A stretch of DNA of 10,104 bases from Clostridia bacterium (GCA_017390225.1 JAFPCL010000113.1:1-10104), one strand, 5' to 3'. Positions 1 to 5,958 are shown, counted from the first letter of the stretch. Translations and numbers: made by a program. The notes: generated from the letters alone by a model not told the origin.

Positions 1-1
1 A

Positions 2-166
2 CGCGCAGGCAGCGCAAGAAACGCCTTGGAAAAAGAAATCCGCCGCGTGTTCTCCCTCCTTAAAGGCAAGCGCTGGATTTGCTGTACCACCCACTTTGTG
101 CAAAACCACTGCTCCATGAAAGACCTGCGCTTCTGCTTTGACCTGATCAAGCATTTGGCAGAATAA
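2..166 (+). CDS. C-terminal fragment, possibly uroporphyrinogen decarboxylase (URO-D) family
   Basis: This is an open frame of 54 codons running in from the left edge and ending in TAA at 164-166, so only the C-terminus is visible. The other forward frame checked hits a stop at 61-63. The tail has a charged helix (LEKEIRRVFSLLKGKRW), a core strand with CCTTHFVQNH, then SMKDLRFCFDLIKHLAE. A strand ending in a T-T-H or S-H-H-like turn, followed by a helix that starts S/P-x-E/D-x-L, resembles the last strand and helix of URO-D-like barrels (corrinoid methyltransferase and HemE relatives) in clostridia. That is a pattern resemblance only; 54 residues are too few to be sure. A bidirectional terminator follows 40 nt downstream. 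Confidence 0.45.
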   Translation, partial: RAGSARNALEKEIRRVFSLLKGKRWICCTTHFVQNHCSMKDLRFCFDLIKHLAE

Positions 167-205
167 AAACAAGTATGTGTCAACTATAATTCATTTTATG
201 TAAAC

Positions 206-242
206 AAAAAGGCTGTATTCTCATAAGGAATCAGCCTTTTTT
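206..242. terminator. Bidirectional intrinsic terminator between convergent genes
   Basis: The stem GGCTG-(T)-ATTC (211-220) pairs with GAAT-CAGCC (228-236), with one bulged T and a 7-nt loop. Five A's lie on the left and six T's on the right, so it can end transcription from both the URO-D-like gene (+) and the XRE gene (-). Confidence 0.85.
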
Positions 243-248
243 ATATTC

Positions 249-572
249 TTATTTGTTCGCCAGCTCTCGCACAAGGGCGGCAATGGTTTCAAGCTGGGTG
301 TCGTTCAGCTTTTTTAAATCCTCAATAATCCCTTTCAGCTTTTCGGGATGCTCAATTTCCGTATCGAAAAACTCGCTCGGGGTGATCCCTAAATAATCAC
401 ATATATAAAGTATGCCGGATAATGACGGTGTTCCCCGTCCTGTTTCTATATGATTGATATAACCGGGATTCTGACCGATTGCCAAACTCATTTCCCGTGC
501 AGAAACATTTTTCTTTGTACGTAATTTTGCTAAACGTAATGCAAAATCCTTTTCTTCCACATGCCTCACCAT
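249..572 (-). CDS. XRE-family helix-turn-helix transcriptional regulator
   Basis: The 107-residue protein is an XRE (lambda Cro/CI-like) DNA-binding protein. The HTH spans about residues 11-67: LRLAKLRTKKNVSAREMSLA, then IGQNPGYINHIETGR (recognition helix and the typical E-x-G-R turn), then a helix ending LGITPSEFF. The C-terminal 35 residues form a charged helix without a known ligand domain and could mediate dimerisation. It is divergent from the SLOG-like gene at 729 across a 156-nt AT-rich region with inverted repeats, the usual layout for an autoregulated repressor with its target. The ATG at 570-572 has no well-spaced Shine-Dalgarno, because AGG abuts it. A TATAAT at 578-583 would start transcription almost exactly at this ATG, so the mRNA may be leaderless. 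The alternative is GTG at codon 5, just after GGTGAGG. Family assignment is firm; the target is inferred. Confidence 0.9.
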   Translation of the reverse strand: MVRHVEEKDFALRLAKLRTKKNVSAREMSLAIGQNPGYINHIETGRGTPSLSGILYICDYLGITPSEFFDTEIEHPEKLKGIIEDLKKLNDTQLETIAALVRELANK

Positions 573-577
573 CCTGT

Positions 578-583
578 ATTATA
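578..583 (-). promoter_or_regulatory. Candidate -10 box of the XRE gene
   Basis: On the minus strand this is a perfect TATAAT ending 5 nt before the ATG at 572. No good TTGACA-like -35 lies 16-18 nt upstream (the sequence near 600-607 reads AATGAA-like), so the assignment rests on the -10 alone. AT-rich sequence makes chance matches common. Confidence 0.35.
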
Positions 584-633
584 TTTTAAGGCATATTATT
601 TTCATTTTTATGTTATTAAATGTCATATTTATA

Positions 634-662
634 TTGATTTATGCTTTTTTATAAGTTATAAT
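634..662 (+). promoter_or_regulatory. Sigma-A-type promoter for the SLOG-like gene
   Basis: TTGATT (634-639) and TATAAT (657-662) are separated by exactly 17 nt. This predicts a start near 669 and a leader of about 60 nt before the ATG at 729. The -10 lies between the arms of an 11-bp inverted repeat (643-653 and 676-686), which suggests repression by a bound dimer. Confidence 0.7.
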
Positions 663-686
663 TATAAATATGATATATAAAAAAGC
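643..686. repeat. Perfect 11-bp inverted repeat around the -10/start site; operator candidate
   Basis: GCTTTTTTATA (643-653) is the exact reverse complement of TATAAAAAAGC (676-686), with a 22-nt AT-rich spacer that is itself partly symmetric. The arms bracket the TATAAT at 657-662 and the expected start near 669. The likely binder is the adjacent XRE protein (inference). Confidence 0.5.
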
Positions 687-728
687 ACATAAAATCAGAT
701 TTAATTATAAAAACAGAATGGTGGTTAA

Positions 729-1259
729 ATGCAAATGGAAGATAAATTACATACCTGTTGTTTTATCGGGCACAGAACCATTATAGAAACACCGGCACTG
801 ATTGCACGGCTTCGAAACACGATTCAAATGCTGATAGAGGAAAAGGGGGTGCATACGTTTTTGTTTGGCAGTAAAAGCGAATTTAATTCTTTATGCAAAT
901 CCGTTGTGACCGAGCTGAAAGAAACGTATCCTGCCATAAAGCGCATTTACGTGCGCTCTGCCTATCCGCAAATTTCGGACGATTACAGGGCATATCTTTT
1001 GGAAAGTTATGAGGATACCTATTTTCCCACTGCAATAGAAAAAGCCGGAAAATCCGCCTATGTGGCGCGTAATCGGGCTATGATCGATGCCGCAGGCTTC
1101 TGTGTTGTTTATTATGATGAAAACTATCTTCCGCCGTGCCGCAAAGCCGCAAAAAAAGATTGCCGGGGTTATCAACCCAAAAGCGGCACACAGCTTGCCT
1201 ATCGGTATGCCGAAAAAAACGGGCTTATGATTTTTAACGTGTATGAATCCCTTGATTAA
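729..1259 (+). CDS. SLOG/DUF1273-like Rossmann-fold protein
   Basis: The 176-residue protein resembles the SLOG superfamily (DprA/LOG/YpsA-like DUF1273), whose members bind nucleotides or nucleotide-derived ligands; several occur in conflict and signalling systems. Visible marks are CCFIGHR at 10-16 (the first strand and GHR turn), FLFGSKSEFNSLC at 44-56 where relatives have a G-G-A-x-G-F-D loop, YVARNRAMIDAAGFCVVYYD at 111-130, and SGTQLAYRYAEKNG at 152-165 with the conserved SGT of the last helix. The usual GGA loop is changed to GSKSEF, which may alter ligand binding. There is no signal peptide or membrane segment, so it should be cytoplasmic. The ATG at 729 is chosen because GGTGG at 720-724 precedes it; a second ATG lies at 735. 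It is divergent from an XRE regulator that may control it. The exact function is unknown. Confidence 0.7.
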   Translation: MQMEDKLHTCCFIGHRTIIETPALIARLRNTIQMLIEEKGVHTFLFGSKSEFNSLCKSVVTELKETYPAIKRIYVRSAYPQISDDYRAYLLESYEDTYFPTAIEKAGKSAYVARNRAMIDAAGFCVVYYDENYLPPCRKAAKKDCRGYQPKSGTQLAYRYAEKNGLMIFNVYESLD

Positions 1260-1285
1260 ACTTCTTTTTGTCATATAACAGCAAG

Positions 1286-1327
1286 AAAAAACGGGGCTGT
1301 GTAACCTTTTGCACAGTCCCGTTTTTT
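1286..1327. terminator. Bidirectional intrinsic terminator
   Basis: CGGGGCTGTGT (1292-1302) pairs with GCACAGTCCCG (1311-1321), 11 bp including two G-T pairs, with an 8-nt loop. A-tract at 1286-1291 and T-tract at 1322-1327. It serves both the SLOG-like gene (+) and the acyl-CoA synthetase fusion (-), whose stop lies at 1337-1339. Confidence 0.9.
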
Positions 1328-1336
1328 ATTCAAGAT

Positions 1337-3640
1337 TTAGTTATTCAACTTTTTCAAATCGTTGTTTCGGATTTCCACACGTCTGACCTTGCCGCTGATG
1401 GTCTTGGGAAGCTCTTCTACAAATTCAACGATTCTGGGATATTTATAAGGTGCGGTGTGGCTCTTGACGTATTCTTGGATTTCTTTCTTGAGTTCGTCCG
1501 TACCTTCCGTGCCTCTGGTCAGCACGATGGTTGCCTTGACAATCTGACCGCGGACTTCATCGGGCACAGGCGTGATGGCACATTCCAAAACATAGGGAAG
1601 CTCCATGATAACGCTTTCGATTTCAAAAGGCCCGATACGATAGCCGGAGGACTTGATAACGTCGTCGATACGACCGACGTACCACAGATAGCCGTCTTCA
1701 TCCATGGTTGCCTGGTCACCGGTGTGATAGTAGCCGTCGTGCCACACATCGTTGGTCTTGTCGCTGTCGCGGTAGTAGCCGATAAATAAGCCACAGGGCG
1801 TGCCGTCTTTGGTGCGGATGCAGATTTCGCCGGTGTCGCCGGTGTTGCACTCGTTGCCGTCGGCATCCAAAAGAACCACGTCATACAAGGGGCTGGGTCT
1901 GCCCATCGAGCCGATTTTCGGCGTAGAGCCGACAAAGTTGGCAATGGACAGGGTGGTTTCCGTCTGACCGAAGCCTTCCATGATTTTCAGCCCCGTTGCC
2001 TTGAAGAACCGGTTGTATACCTCGGGATTCAAAGCTTCGCCTGCCGTGGTGGCATATTCGATAGAGGACAGGTCATATTTGGATAAATCCTCTTTGATGA
2101 AGAATCTGTACATGGTCGGCGGTGCGCAGAAGGTGGTGATGTTGTATTTTTTGAACATCGGCAGAATGTCTTCGGAATGGAATCTGTCGAAATCGTAGGT
2201 GAAAACGCCTGCTTCGCAGAGCCACTGCCCGTAGAGCTTGCCCCACAAGGCTTTGCCCCAGCCGGTGTCGGAAATGGTAAAGTGCAAACCGTCAGGATTT
2301 ACGTTATGCCAATGCTTTGCCGTGGGATAGTGTCCCAGTGCATATTTATAAGAATGGGTGGCGATACGCGGATAGCCCGTGGTGCCGGAGGTGAAGAGCA
2401 TCAGCATCGGATCTGCCCCACAGGGAGAATCCTCCGTGCGGTCAAAGTGGGTGGAGAAGCGCTCCATTTCCACGTTGAAATCATGCCAGCCCTCTTTTTT
2501 GCCGCCGACTAAGATTTTCATCATGCCGGGGAATTCGTTGGCGGCTTTTTCCGCTTCTGCGGACACATCGCCGTCGGCGGTGCAAACGATGGCTTTCACG
2601 CCTGCCGCCTTGAAGCGATAGGAGAAGTCATGCTCCACCAGCTGATTGGTTGCCGGGATGGCAACAGCACCAATCTTATGCAGTGCCAGCATACAGAACC
2701 AGAACTGATAGTGACGCTTTAACACCAGCATGACCGTGTCGCCGCGTTCGATACCTAAAGAAGCAAAGTAGTTTGCCGTTTTGGCAGAATACTTTTTCAT
2801 ATCACTGAAAGTAAACTTCCGTTCGGACTTATCGTTGCCCACCCACATCATGGCAAGCTTATCGGGGTTCTTTTTTGCAATGGCATCCACGCAATCGAAT
2901 GCAAAGTTGAATTTATCTTCATTTTGGAAAGAGATGCCGCTAAAGACACCGTTTTCATCGTAGTAAGAAGTGATGAAATCATCTGCCACCGTCTTTTGGG
3001 TGCTTTTTTCCGTCTTGGCGGTCTTGGCGGCAATGAACGGAGCTTCGGGGTATTCTTCGCTGACTTGCCCGTCCTGCGGATTTAAAACAACGGCGTTAAA
3101 TTCACAGCCACCCTCGCTGACGGCAATCATGCCGTGGGGAATGATGCTGTTATAGAAAATCGAATCGCCTTCGTTCAAGATATCGACATGATTGCCGATT
3201 TGCACCTTCAAAGAGCCCTTGACGATGATATCCAGCTCTTGTCCGTTATGGGAATTGAGCTTCATGGGGGCATTTTGTTCTTCCGGCAGATACGGGAATT
3301 TCACCAAGAACGGCTCTGCCAGCTTATCTTTGAATTTGGGAGCCAGGTTATTATACACCACGCCGTGCTTTTTCACGATTTTCAAGCCTTCGCCCTTTCT
3401 TGTGATGGCAAAGGACGTAAGGGTAGTGCTTGTGCCCTCTAAAATATCCACAACTTCAACACCGCAAGCTTTTGCACATTTGTAAATGAAAGTAAAGCTA
3501 AAGTCTGTTTCGCCCTGTTCTAAAATCTTGTAGTCCTCCACCGACACGCCGGTGAGTCTAGCGAGTTCTTCGGGAGAATAGCCCTTGGCTTCCCGCAGGT
3601 CTTTGATTCTGCCTGCAACCTCTTTCAAACTGTAATCCAT
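1337..3640 (-). CDS. XRE-cupin-acyl-CoA synthetase fusion (AMP-forming)
   Basis: The 767-residue protein has three parts. Residues 8-66 are an XRE HTH (IKDLREAKGYSPEELARLTG, then VEDYKILEQGE). Residues about 85-190 are a cupin: SHNGQELDIIVKG with H131 and E135, and GDSIFYNSIIPHG with H169; N129 replaces the first His of the usual H-x-H pair. After a linker rich in K/T, residues about 245-751 are an ANL-superfamily acid:CoA ligase: P-loop FTSGTTGYPR (416-425), GFGQTET (556-562), YHTGDQA (638-644), GRIDDVIKSSGYRIGPFEIE (656-675), and the catalytic lysine K751 in ISGKVRR. SGTTGYPRIATHSY and the region after it resemble acetyl/medium-chain (ACSM-type) synthetases; Arg425 replaces the more usual Lys. 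The expected reaction is carboxylic acid + ATP + CoA to acyl-CoA + AMP + PPi; the acid is unknown. Start: ATG with AAAGGAG at 3649-3655. It stands alone behind a T-box leader. The HTH-cupin part may act as sensor or autoregulator. Confidence 0.92.
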   Translation of the reverse strand: MDYSLKEVAGRIKDLREAKGYSPEELARLTGVSVEDYKILEQGETDFSFTFIYKCAKACGVEVVDILEGTSTTLTSFAITRKGEGLKIVKKHGVVYNNLAPKFKDKLAEPFLVKFPYLPEEQNAPMKLNSHNGQELDIIVKGSLKVQIGNHVDILNEGDSIFYNSIIPHGMIAVSEGGCEFNAVVLNPQDGQVSEEYPEAPFIAAKTAKTEKSTQKTVADDFITSYYDENGVFSGISFQNEDKFNFAFDCVDAIAKKNPDKLAMMWVGNDKSERKFTFSDMKKYSAKTANYFASLGIERGDTVMLVLKRHYQFWFCMLALHKIGAVAIPATNQLVEHDFSYRFKAAGVKAIVCTADGDVSAEAEKAANEFPGMMKILVGGKKEGWHDFNVEMERFSTHFDRTEDSPCGADPMLMLFTSGTTGYPRIATHSYKYALGHYPTAKHWHNVNPDGLHFTISDTGWGKALWGKLYGQWLCEAGVFTYDFDRFHSEDILPMFKKYNITTFCAPPTMYRFFIKEDLSKYDLSSIEYATTAGEALNPEVYNRFFKATGLKIMEGFGQTETTLSIANFVGSTPKIGSMGRPSPLYDVVLLDADGNECNTGDTGEICIRTKDGTPCGLFIGYYRDSDKTNDVWHDGYYHTGDQATMDEDGYLWYVGRIDDVIKSSGYRIGPFEIESVIMELPYVLECAITPVPDEVRGQIVKATIVLTRGTEGTDELKKEIQEYVKSHTAPYKYPRIVEFVEELPKTISGKVRRVEIRNNDLKKLNN

Positions 3641-3658
3641 CTTTTTTGCTCCTTTCTG

Positions 3659-3697
3659 TTTTCGCCATGAAGCGAAAATGTGGTCTTTTTCGCTTCA
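3659..3697 (-). other. Two mutually exclusive hairpins in the 5' UTR of the synthetase fusion
   Basis: On the transcript, TGAAGCGAAAA (3697-3687) pairs perfectly with TTTTCGCTTCA (3678-3668), 11 bp with an 8-nt loop. The same TTTTCGC also pairs with GCGAAAA (3665-3659), 7 bp with a 6-nt loop. Only one can form at a time, and the second ends 3 nt before the Shine-Dalgarno at 3649-3655. There is no T-run, so it is not a terminator. A role in translation or mRNA stability is inference. Confidence 0.5.
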
Positions 3698-3740
3698 AGT
3701 GGGACATTTCGTCCGTCTTCACTTAGGCTTTGAATAAAAC

Positions 3741-3778
3741 AAAAAGACCCGCCTCAAGATAAACTTTGAGACGGGTTT
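3741..3778 (-). terminator. T-box leader terminator
   Basis: On the minus strand ACCCGTCTCAAAG pairs with CTTGAGGCGGGT around a short AT loop, followed by CTTTTT. The CTCAAA in the left arm (3770-3765) can instead pair with TTTGAG (3801-3796) just ahead of the T-box motif, giving the competing antiterminator. Confidence 0.88.
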
Positions 3779-4020
3779 TTCAACTCGCGGTACCACTCAA
3801 ATTGCGGAAAAAATATTCCGCCACTTACCGGGCTCTAACAAGCCCTTTGCTTTAACGCAGCATTACGGAAGGAGTCTACTTGCCAAAAAGCTTTCGGTCC
3901 TCCAACTCGGAAGTGATGGGTCATTGGAAAGCTTCGCCATTGGCTCGCAGCAACCGCCAACTCTCTCCAGGCTATTCAATCCGACCGTCTTCGTCATAGT
4001 TGTTTGTGATATTCAAATGC
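3741..4020 (-). promoter_or_regulatory. T-box riboswitch (tRNA-sensing leader) for the synthetase fusion
   Basis: T-box leaders read uncharged tRNA and let transcription continue when an amino acid is short. On the minus strand the diagnostic GAGTGGTACCGCGAG lies at 3798-3784. Its TGGT should pair with the tRNA end ACCA, so the discriminator base is A. Upstream are a stem III-like hairpin GCGGAA/TTCCGC (3821-3804), a GGGCT/AGCCC hairpin, an AAGTAGAC stem II-type motif near 3883-3875, and stem I with its GGAGAGAG box (3968-3961) and the distal UUGG...CCAA arm. The stem I base can pair GGTC (3986-3983) with GACC (3899-3896). The specifier is uncertain: AUC (Ile) at 3917-3915 fits the spacing to the following ACUUCC-GAG, but GCU, CUU or UUC upstream (3934-3926 region) cannot be excluded. 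The terminator follows directly; the regulated start codon is 100 nt beyond. Confidence 0.93.
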
Positions 4021-4026
4021 AAACTG

Positions 4027-4055
4027 ATTATACACCTTGAAAAATGCTTTGTCAA
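4027..4055 (-). promoter_or_regulatory. Consensus sigma-A promoter of the T-box unit
   Basis: On the minus strand a perfect TTGACA (4055-4050) and a perfect TATAAT (4032-4027) are separated by 17 nt. Transcription should start near 4020, giving a leader of about 380 nt before the synthetase ATG. A promoter this strong suits a gene limited by attenuation. The remaining stretch 4056-4140 is AT-rich, and I see no gene in it. Confidence 0.9.
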
Positions 4056-4140
4056 TAGTTTTTTTCATTTTTTATAATTTTATCTGTTCATTTTTCAGGC
4101 ATAATCTTGCATATAAAAATTTCTTCCCTATTTTTTTGTC

Positions 4141-4175
4141 TAAAAAAACGACAGCTGCCTTTCGACAACTGCCGT
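4141..4175 (-). terminator. Intrinsic terminator of the rpmH-khpB operon
   Basis: On the minus strand ACGGCAGTTGTC (4175-4164) pairs over 12 bp, with three G-T pairs, with GGCAGCTGTCGT (4159-4148) around a GAAA tetraloop, followed by seven T's. It lies 5 nt after the khpB stop and closes the operon. Confidence 0.92.
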
Positions 4176-4180
4176 ATATT

Positions 4181-4825
4181 TTACTCTTCGATTGATTTCG
4201 GCTTGTATGCAATCACAACGCGGCGATTGGGTTCCACGCCCGTGGAGTAGGTGGAGATATTATCTCTTCCCTGCAGGGCTTCGTGGATGATTCTTCTTTC
4301 GTAGGGGTTCATCGGATCGAAAGATACGTTGCGACGGATTTTCAAAGCACGTGCTGCATTTTTTTCTGCCAAGCGCTTCAATGTTTCTTCTCTTCTTGCA
4401 CGATAGCCTTCCACATCTACGGAAAGCTTCAAATAATCCTCACGATTTTTGTTGACGGCAAGACTGATAATGTATTGCAGCGCATCCAAAGCTTCGCCGC
4501 GGTGACCGATAAGTGCACTGACGTTTTCGCCACGGATATCGATCTGATATCTTCCGAATTCGTCTGAATAAGCGACCGTAGCGGTTGCTTCAACGCCCAT
4601 TTTTTCAATGATTTCGGAAACAAAGCCTTCGATTTGCTCTTCAACGGAAACTTCGGTAATCGTGACACGAACCTTGGCTTCTTTGTTGCCGATGAATCCA
4701 AAAAGACCTTTATTTCCTTCATCGAGAATATCCACTTTTACTTTATCTCTGGTGGTTTCCAATTGCGCAAGTGCCGCTTCAACGGCATCGTCAATGGTTT
4801 TTCCTGTGATTTCTATGCTTTTCAA
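4181..4825 (-). CDS. khpB: RNA-binding protein KhpB (Jag/EloR)
   Basis: The 214-residue protein has the full Jag layout. The Jag_N domain (1-53) contains NKGLFGFIGNKEAKVRV. The KH domain (about 62-140) has the G-x-x-G loop as IGHRGE (106-111). The R3H domain (about 152-208) has the signature NPYERRIIH (R177-x3-H181). KhpB pairs with KhpA in Gram-positive bacteria, binds RNA and affects cell elongation and division; its gene usually follows yidC, as here. The usual IGKRG loop reads IGHRG, a mild change. The start is TTG at 4825-4823, supported by AAGGAGG at 4840-4834; no ATG fits. A 27-nt gap separates it from yidC, and a terminator follows at once, so it is the last gene of the operon. Confidence 0.95.
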   Translation of the reverse strand: MKSIEITGKTIDDAVEAALAQLETTRDKVKVDILDEGNKGLFGFIGNKEAKVRVTITEVSVEEQIEGFVSEIIEKMGVEATATVAYSDEFGRYQIDIRGENVSALIGHRGEALDALQYIISLAVNKNREDYLKLSVDVEGYRARREETLKRLAEKNAARALKIRRNVSFDPMNPYERRIIHEALQGRDNISTYSTGVEPNRRVVIAYKPKSIEE

Positions 4826-4852
4826 AAATAGCTCCTCCTTAAATAGTCGCTT

Positions 4853-5725
4853 TTATTCCTTGATAAATTTTTTCAGTGCCACTTGCTGTGCAATGCCCAG
4901 CACGGAACTGATTACCCAATAAAAGGCCAGAGCATTGGGCAGAGAAAAACCAAACATCAGCGTCATACCGGACATCATGATATTCATGACGGTCATATCC
5001 GGTTGTCCCTGCTGCTTTTCTTTTTTCTTTATTTCTTTGCCTTCCTTTTTGGCTTTTGCTTCTGCCATCCATTTGGTGACATAGGTAGTCAAAAAGGTGC
5101 TGGCAGCTGCCAGAATCGGAAGAATCCACAAAGCACTGATTTTATTGAATTCGGGGGTTTCTGCCAAGTTGATACCGAACAAATTGAAGTTGATTAAATC
5201 CAGCTTGTTGGCAACGGAAATTTCGATATTGTAAGCATATTTCGAAAACTGCTCCAGTGTGAGGCTACCGGCTTCCACTGCCGCGGTATTACCGGTAGCG
5301 GCGAGAAACGGTGCATCAAACATAGCGGCATTTTCGTTGATTTTTTCAACAATGCTTGCTGCCGGAAGTGCCAGAATGTAGGTTAAAGGACGCTGGATAA
5401 TGCGGTACAGACCAATTAAGATAGGAAATTGGATCAAAAGCGGCAGACAACCGCCGGTGGGGCTGACGCCCTCTTTTTCGTATAATTTAATAGTTTCTTC
5501 GTTTAATTTTTCACGATCGTCTTTATACTTTTCCTGCAAAGCCGCAACCTTAGGCTGGATTCTTTGCTGTGCCATCATGGAACGCTGTTGCTTGATGGAA
5601 AGGGGCAGCATCAATATTTTAACGATCAATGTGAAAAGAACAAGTGCCAACACATAATTTCCGTTGGTCACATTGTAAATCGCCCGGATAATCGGGCTTA
5701 AAACCTGAGCAATAAACTCCATCAT
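4853..5725 (-). CDS. yidC: Membrane protein insertase YidC/OxaA (SpoIIIJ type)
   Basis: The 290-residue protein inserts membrane proteins into the cytoplasmic membrane, alone or with SecYEG. Hydrophobic segments lie at about 22-42, 93-118, 196-217, 247-263 and 265-283. Family marks are LMLPLSIKQQRSM (38-50) followed by a cytoplasmic helical hairpin (QPKVAALQEKYKDDREKLNEE), GGCLPLLIQFPILIGLYR (91-108) and the terminal LPNALAFYWVISSVLGIAQQ. K36 probably takes the place of the conserved groove arginine. There is no lipobox, in line with clostridial forms that begin at the first membrane segment. Residues about 125-195 form a long extracytoplasmic insertion, and a lysine-rich stretch lies at 222-238. 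I chose the first ATG of an ATG-ATG pair at 5725, with GGAG at 5740-5737. Reading on to 5788 would run into yidD and lacks a ribosome site. Confidence 0.96.
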   Translation of the reverse strand: MMEFIAQVLSPIIRAIYNVTNGNYVLALVLFTLIVKILMLPLSIKQQRSMMAQQRIQPKVAALQEKYKDDREKLNEETIKLYEKEGVSPTGGCLPLLIQFPILIGLYRIIQRPLTYILALPAASIVEKINENAAMFDAPFLAATGNTAAVEAGSLTLEQFSKYAYNIEISVANKLDLINFNLFGINLAETPEFNKISALWILPILAAASTFLTTYVTKWMAEAKAKKEGKEIKKKEKQQGQPDMTVMNIMMSGMTLMFGFSLPNALAFYWVISSVLGIAQQVALKKFIKE

Positions 5726-5745
5726 AGACAGGGGTTCTCCTTTTT

Positions 5746-5958
5746 TTATGGGACCGGGTCGTAGCCGCCTTTGTGAAACGGATGGCATTTTAAAAGCCGC
5801 CGGAGGGCAAGATAGGAGCCCTTGAGGGCGCCGTATTTTCCAACTGCCTCCAATGCATATTCAGAACATGTGGGGCGAAAACGACACACAGGACCATGCT
5901 TCATCGGGGAAATGTTCTTTCTGTAAAAACGAATCAAGGCAAGAATTACTTTTTTCAT
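5746..5958 (-). CDS. yidD: Membrane protein insertion efficiency factor YidD
   Basis: The 70-residue protein is a small membrane-associated helper of the YidC/Sec insertion pathway. Its sequence is close to the family consensus: an amphipathic N-terminus (KKVILALIRFYRKNISP), CRFRPTCSEYALEAV with the two conserved cysteines, and CHPFHKGGYDPVP at the end. Its ATG overlaps the last codons of rnpA by 4 nt (ATGA-type), which implies translational coupling. Its stop is 20 nt ahead of the yidC start, with the yidC ribosome site inside the gap. Confidence 0.96.
   Translation of the reverse strand: MKKVILALIRFYRKNISPMKHGPVCRFRPTCSEYALEAVGKYGALKGSYLALRRLLKCHPFHKGGYDPVP

Larger units (their letters stand above)
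567..723. repeat. Inverted near-identical 11-mers at both gene starts
   Basis: ACAGAATGGTG at 713-723 (+) matches ACAGGATGGTG on the minus strand at 577-567 in 10 of 11 positions. One copy covers the XRE start codon, the other the ribosome-binding region of the SLOG-like gene. They could be paired operator half-sites for the XRE protein or simply similar translation-start sequences. Confidence 0.4.

Noticed and set aside
891..1274. Minus-strand open frame opposite the SLOG-like gene.
   Set aside because: It covers most of a gene with recognisable motifs, lacks a promoter or ribosome site, and its product looks like the composition of a complementary strand.
1268..3485. Open frames on the plus strand opposite the acyl-CoA synthetase fusion.
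   Set aside because: They are antisense to a gene with clear domain motifs throughout, lack ribosome sites and show no recognisable protein features.
3875..3883. GUA (Val) in AAGTAGAC as the T-box specifier codon.
   Set aside because: This AGUAG-type motif lies after stem I and matches the conserved linker/stem II region of T-boxes; stem I already closes at about 3896.
3705..3996. Direct repeat GAAGACGG near the leader start (about 3994-3987) and after the T-box terminator (about 3720-3713).
   Set aside because: It is only 8 nt long, with no further copies or matching flanks; chance is sufficient.
5726..5788. Extension of YidC to an upstream ATG at 5788.
   Set aside because: It overlaps the yidD coding end, has no ribosome site, and adds a proline/arginine-rich tail unlike the family; GGAG at 5737-5740 points to 5725.
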